DNA from: G965218495 sp965218495
Lineage (GTDB): Bacteria > Bacteroidota > Rhodothermia > Rhodothermales > Bin80
Direction of reading: 5' to 3'
Length of the DNA: 64,000 nucleotides
Assembly: GCA_965218495.1 (NCBI GenBank)
Contig: OZ244626.1
Location: 248,001 to 312,000 of the forward strand
Position numbers and translations under genes: made by a program. Below, piece after piece: positions 60,231 through 64,000 of this stretch (position 1 is the first letter of the stretch; every line of letters starts with the position of its first letter). Below the pieces are notes generated by a model that saw only the letters and a list, made by a program, of their open reading frames with translations, was not told the origin of the DNA and ran no database searches.

Positions 60231-61415
60231 TCAAATGGGGCCGTGCGCACCCTCTATGAGGACGACTTGTTCCACAGGAGTGGATGGGTCTTCAAATGGG
60301 GTCGTGTAGTTGCGCGTAGCGAAAATGATGGCCAGCGGTATCACGAAGAACACCAGCGCGATATATGCAAACGCGTAGACGCGGTTCCTAATAACAAGTC
60401 TGCCTAAGGAGGTCGCCAGCCAGACGGGCACGGCGCGCAGCTGCTTCAGCGGCAAGACAAGCAGCACGCCACAAACGTTAAATGTTAGGTGTGCAAAAGC
60501 AACATGCAGTGCGGCATGGCCGGTCGCCCCGCCGTCGCTTGCCAAGACCATTGCGGCGAGGAGCGCAGTCACGGTGGTGCCGATATTGGCCCCCAGTACA
60601 AATGGAAAGATCTGCCTGATCGTCACAATGCCAGCGCCCACGAGCGGGACCGTGATGGAAGTCGTGATTGATGAGCTCTGTACCATCACAGTAACTAGTG
60701 TTCCGAACAGCAGGGCGATTGGCGCTGGACCAAACAGATACTTGTTGATGAGCTTCTCCGAGCGGCCCAGAAGCAGCGTGCGCAGCAGGATTACCAGACA
60801 GCGCAGTGACGCAAAGAGCAGGACCACACCCAGCGCAAGAACGATAATGCCATTGCTCTGACTCAGCCAGATGATTCCTTCAACGACGGGGTCCGTGAGT
60901 GCCGTAACGGGATTAAGCAGGCTCAAGCCTCCCGCGTTGGCAAGACCATTGGCCAGCCCTTCCGCAGCAGTCGAAAGGAAGCCCGTCATGAGCTCGAGCG
61001 GAAAAAATACCGCGACTGCCAACAGGTTGAAAAAGTCGTGCACGGTGGCCGCTCCCATGGCACGTTCGAATTCGTCCTTACGCGCGATATGCCCAAGCGA
61101 CACAATTGTATTGGTGATGCTTGTACCAACATTTGCGCCAAGGACGATGGGGATGGCACCCGCCACCGTTAACCCGCCACCGGCAACGATTCCTACTATG
61201 AGAGATGTTACGGTCGAAGAGCTTTGCACCAGCGAGGTTGCCAGAATCCCGATAAAGAGTCCTACAAACGGATTCGAAGTAGTGGACAGGAGCCTTTCTG
61301 CAAAGCCGCGACCCAACAGCTTGAATGAGTCGCCCATGAGCTCCAGGCTCACAAAGAACAGAAAGAGAATGCCGAGAAGTCCCACCGTGCGCCACAGCAG
61401 ATCATATCGTTTCAT
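60231..61415 (-). CDS. Na+/phosphate cotransporter family protein
   Basis: 394 aa. Two inverted QSSS repeats, each followed by a GAN.GT motif: ILATSLVQSSSTVTSLIVG with VLGANVGTSITNTI, and LVTVMVQSSSITTSITVPL with VLGANIGTTVTALL. About 9 membrane helices. Imports phosphate with sodium (NptA/PF02690). There is no C-terminal PhoU domain; a separate phoU gene follows. Forms a phosphate group with ppk at the right end. Confidence 0.94.
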   Translation of the reverse strand: MKRYDLLWRTVGLLGILFLFFVSLELMGDSFKLLGRGFAERLLSTTSNPFVGLFIGILATSLVQSSSTVTSLIVGIVAGGGLTVAGAIPIVLGANVGTSITNTIVSLGHIARKDEFERAMGAATVHDFFNLLAVAVFFPLELMTGFLSTAAEGLANGLANAGGLSLLNPVTALTDPVVEGIIWLSQSNGIIVLALGVVLLFASLRCLVILLRTLLLGRSEKLINKYLFGPAPIALLFGTLVTVMVQSSSITTSITVPLVGAGIVTIRQIFPFVLGANIGTTVTALLAAMVLASDGGATGHAALHVAFAHLTFNVCGVLLVLPLKQLRAVPVWLATSLGRLVIRNRVYAFAYIALVFFVIPLAIIFATRNYTTPFEDPSTPVEQVVLIEGAHGPI

Positions 61416-61486
61416 GGTCCAGGTATTAAGACGCTGGCATGGATTGGAACGCGGCGCAGCATTAAGGTTTTCATGTAAGTGTTCCG

Positions 61487-61513
61487 GGCCTGCCGGGCCC
61501 TGGCCCCGCAGGC
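61487..61513 (-). terminator. Strong hairpin without T-run
   Basis: GGCCTGC (61487-61493) pairs with GCAGGCC (61508-61514), and inside them GGGC/GCCC. It sits at the 3' end of the decayed minus-strand gene and 70 bases before the Na/Pi transporter start. There is no run of Ts, so terminator function is unproven. Confidence 0.5.
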
Positions 61514-62587
61514 CTAAATCACAAGCGTCATCCTACGGGCAATGCAGTCGTCTTCAGATTCGAGCCGATAGAGGAACACGCCGGAGGCCAAGTTGCGCGC
61601 ATAGAACAAGGCCTGAATCGGGCCTGCGTTGGTAGTGCCCTCACAGAGCAAGCGCACTTGACGCCTGAGCGCATCGTATATGGCCAGGCGCACGCGCTGT
61701 GCACGCTCAATACCGATTGCGATGCAGGTTACCGGGTTGAACGTATGTTGGAATTTCTGATGTAAACTAACACCGGTTCGAAGCTCATTGCGTACTTCTT
61801 CAATGGCAACCACGATGTCTCCGTTGTAGCCCAAATTGTCCAGAGCCGTCCAGCCGCGCGTCCAATTCGTGCGGCCGAATGCGCCGTTGAAGTTTACCGG
61901 CGTGAAGAAGGGACCGTCCGGATAATCCGCGCTTGCCGGGCTAACCGCTATTGAGATGTCTTCCGGGCGCGGGTCAAGCTGCCCGGTGCCCGTGGTTCCC
62001 CGCTCCATGCCACGCAGCTCAGGGTCGGTCGGTTCATTGGAGCAATTATTCATGTAGTCCATAGTCTGATTCTGAAAGCCCAGATCACCGCCGGTATTGA
62101 TCCATACTATGGGATCCTGTCCGTTTCCGAATGCTCAGAAGGCGTTATGTGACAAGTCCATATTACCCGCTTCAAGGCGGGTGCGGCTGTCCTTCGCCCT
62201 GGCACTTGAACTGTCAACAACCTCTAGCTTAATCGCGCAGCCGTCCTCATTTGTCCGCAAGTCCGTGAAGATGGTGCTGAGATAAAATCCGCCCGTTTTG
62301 TCGCGGAAGATGAGCATCTGCCACCGGTCGGATTCTGGATGGTTGCTTACGCCCGGGCCCACGAATGTTGCGCCGACCAGTGCTTCGCCAGTTTCGCCAT
62401 CAATCAGTATCCCGGCGAGAGTGCCCGGCTGGCCGGGACTTCTAGAGGTCTGAGCAGACGCCACACTGGACCACAAGACCCAACATAGCGCCGCACAAAG
62501 TAGCCTGCATCCGCGCAGGTGTAATACTATTGCCATATGGATGACTGTTGTTGGAATGCGTTGCAAAGTTACTGTACCTGAGTCCAC
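61514..62587 (-). pseudogene. Decayed secreted protein with C-terminal sorting-type domain
   Basis: Two stretches lie in one frame split by one TGA at 62135. The first (ATG 62587 or 62536) has a signal peptide (LCWVLWSSVASAQ) and a CarboxypepD_reg-like start (GTLAGILIDGETGEALVGATF). After the stop it continues GNGQDPIVWINTGGDLGFQNQTMDYMNN, FFTPVNFNGAFGRTNWTRGWTALDNLGY, and a degraded C-terminal sorting domain (HTFNPVTCIAIGIERAQRVRLAIYDALRRQVRLL, GVFLYRLES). The expected NYPNPFNP motif has become FQHTFNP. The join between the N-terminal half and the rest looks like a deletion. Not functional in this form. Confidence 0.7.
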
Positions 62588-62854
62588 ACTAAGTTTATCT
62601 TACTGTTACAGAATGGTTAACATTTCCGCACCAGATCATGCCAGTGTTAAGGATCTCCCACAAACACGAATTTGCGAGACTGGCATACCCTTCGGCACGA
62701 TGTTTGACTTTCTACAGGACAGGATTCAGATCCCGTGGCTGGCGCTTCTTTGCGGCGAGTTGGCGAGGGATTGGGCGGGGCGAAACTTGGGTGCTGTTTA
62801 GTTGTAAAGTCATGCTCTTGACTAGTTGACAGCGCATCAAGTCAGGCTTCGTCC

Positions 62855-64000
62855 ATGCCAACCGCAAAGCATCTGGAAACTGACATCAAGGTCACCACGT
62901 CCGGCAACGGTGCTGCTACGCTCCCGGAGAGGTTGCCGGACCTGGATGATTCGAGCCTCTACTTTAACCGGGAGTTGGGGTTGCTGGATTTCCAAAACCG
63001 AGTATTCGAGGAGTCGCAGGATGAGCGCAACCCTCTGCTGGATCGGCTGAAGTTTCTGTCGATTGTTGCCTCCAACCTGGACGAATTCTGCATGGTGCGG
63101 GTAGGTGGGCTCAAGAAGCAGGTCGCGGGGGGCGTGACCGACCCCTCCCCAGATGGCATGACCCCGTCAGAGCAGCTGGTCGCGATACGGGATGCCGTCC
63201 ATTCGCTCATGGAGAATTCGCACGCCTACCTCGTCCATACGCTCATACCACTTCTTGCCCGTGAGGGCGTACACATCCTCAACTATGAGGAACTCTCGAA
63301 ACAGAATCGCGCGAAGGTAGCGCGCTTCTTTGAATCCGCGATTTTTCCGGTGCTAACGCCGCTGGCGTTTGACTCCGCACACCCGTTTCCGCACATCTCC
63401 AACCTCAGCCTGAACTTGGCGGTGCTGATTAAAGACGAACACGGAAACGAGCGATTTGCCCGTGTAAAGGTCCCAGGGACCATCAGCCGGCTTTTGCCAG
63501 TTTCGCGCAGCTCGGGACGTCTTCGTGCAGACGGCAAGCGGCGAACCGAAGAGACTTTCATATGGGTCGAACAGGTGGTTGCGGCCAACCTGCAGGCGCT
63601 CTTTCCCGGGATGCGCATCGTCGAATCACATCCATTCCGGATCACGCGCAATGCCGACATGGTCATCCAGGAGCTTGAGGCCGATGACCTGTTGGAAACA
63701 ATGGAGGAGGGCGTTCGCCAGCGTCGCATGGGGTCTGTGCTGCGGCTGACGGTCACTAGCGACATGCCCAAGCGCATTCGCAACATCCTGCTCCAGAACC
63801 TGCAGATCGACAAAAGTGACTGTTACGTGGTAAGCGGTCCTCTGGGGCTTGGCGGTCTTATGGGTCTGTACGAAAGCTCCAAACGCTTTGATCTGAAAGA
63901 CACGCCGTTTGTGCCATTTACCGCGCCGCGGCTGAAGGCAGAGGCAAGGGATGGCGATGTCTTTGCAGCTATTCGCACGCAAAACCACCTCGTGCATCAT
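62855..64000 (+). CDS. ppk1: Polyphosphate kinase (partial, runs off the window)
   Basis: 382 codons from ATG 62855 with no stop before the window ends, about half of the family's usual 690-720 aa. Start signature LYFNRELGLLDFQNRVFEE near residue 35, FLSIVASNLDEFCMVRVGGLKKQ, then the second domain AVLIKDEHGNERFARVKVPG and SHPFRITRNADM. The catalytic histidines lie beyond the window. Makes polyphosphate from ATP. Opposite in strand to the phoU/Na-Pi group, with a decayed gene between. Confidence 0.95.
   Translation, partial: MPTAKHLETDIKVTTSGNGAATLPERLPDLDDSSLYFNRELGLLDFQNRVFEESQDERNPLLDRLKFLSIVASNLDEFCMVRVGGLKKQVAGGVTDPSPDGMTPSEQLVAIRDAVHSLMENSHAYLVHTLIPLLAREGVHILNYEELSKQNRAKVARFFESAIFPVLTPLAFDSAHPFPHISNLSLNLAVLIKDEHGNERFARVKVPGTISRLLPVSRSSGRLRADGKRRTEETFIWVEQVVAANLQALFPGMRIVESHPFRITRNADMVIQELEADDLLETMEEGVRQRRMGSVLRLTVTSDMPKRIRNILLQNLQIDKSDCYVVSGPLGLGGLMGLYESSKRFDLKDTPFVPFTAPRLKAEARDGDVFAAIRTQNHLVHH

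Noticed and set aside
1..64000. CRISPR arrays, rRNA and tRNA genes
   Set aside because: No regularly spaced repeats, no rRNA-like stretches and no tRNA cloverleaf with a proper TTCGANNC loop were seen on reading.

Overview
The window looks like chromosome from a member of the Rhodothermota/Bacteroidota lineage. The best clue is the complex I cluster nuoJ-K-L-M-nhaD-pcd-nuoN: a NhaD antiporter and a pterin carbinolamine dehydratase among the complex I genes is, as I recall, an arrangement reported for Rhodothermus marinus. Supporting signs are DUF5916 barrel proteins, CarboxypepD_reg-like outer-membrane proteins, many lipoproteins, Tat-exported Gfo/Idh oxidoreductases and a C-terminal sorting-type domain. 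The lineage call is inference; there is no rRNA or tRNA in the window.

Layout: 0-10 kb holds sugar-related export and metabolism (partial DUF5916 protein, two Tat Gfo/Idh oxidoreductases, a lipoprotein, aldose 1-epimerase), a trans-sulfuration PLP enzyme, a PhzF-like protein and a PIG-L deacetylase. 10-12.4 kb is gene-poor, with an IS5-type transposase remnant and one candidate small membrane protein. 12.4-14.9 kb holds a DUF971 gene, an ECF sigma factor, a decayed tandem copy of that sigma gene, two perfect hairpins and a lipoprotein. 14.9-18 kb holds Smr, malate dehydrogenase and an exonuclease/GIY-YIG fusion. 18.2-19.4 kb is a frameshifted M20 amidohydrolase. 19.7-27.6 kb is the complex I cluster. 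27.7-29.6 kb holds a small unknown gene, Mn-type superoxide dismutase and a phosphopantetheinyl transferase.

At 30-32.7 kb a complete IS256-type element, with 24-bp inverted repeats and an 8-bp target duplication, has split a cytochrome c-Vgb lyase fusion gene. Besides its normal transposase the element carries a second, upstream, ATGA-coupled transposase homologue that lacks all three catalytic residues. This is the most unusual item in the window. Further right are DUF5916 and esterase genes, icmF, thymidylate kinase, an IS1634-type element (42.2-44.1 kb), an Asp-box/VPS10-type propeller protein, an M23 peptidase, a cob(I)alamin adenosyltransferase overlapping an ABC ATPase, PAP2, Sua5 and a third Gfo/Idh protein. 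A four-gene operon follows (phosphoribosyltransferase, aldo/keto reductase, two paralogous CarboxypepD_reg-like proteins), then SDR and DinB/YfiT genes. The right end is a phosphate cluster (phoU, Na/Pi cotransporter, ppk) with a decayed secreted-protein gene between its parts.

Functional links: icmF needs adenosylcobalamin, which the adenosyltransferase and the neighbouring ABC ATPase could supply. nhaD with nuoJ-N suggests coupling of respiration to Na+/H+ exchange. phoU, the Na/Pi transporter and ppk form a phosphate uptake and storage group. Two IS elements, an IS remnant and four decayed or broken genes suggest ongoing genome erosion. Most starts were moved to the first ATG preceding a signal peptide, lipobox or conserved domain.
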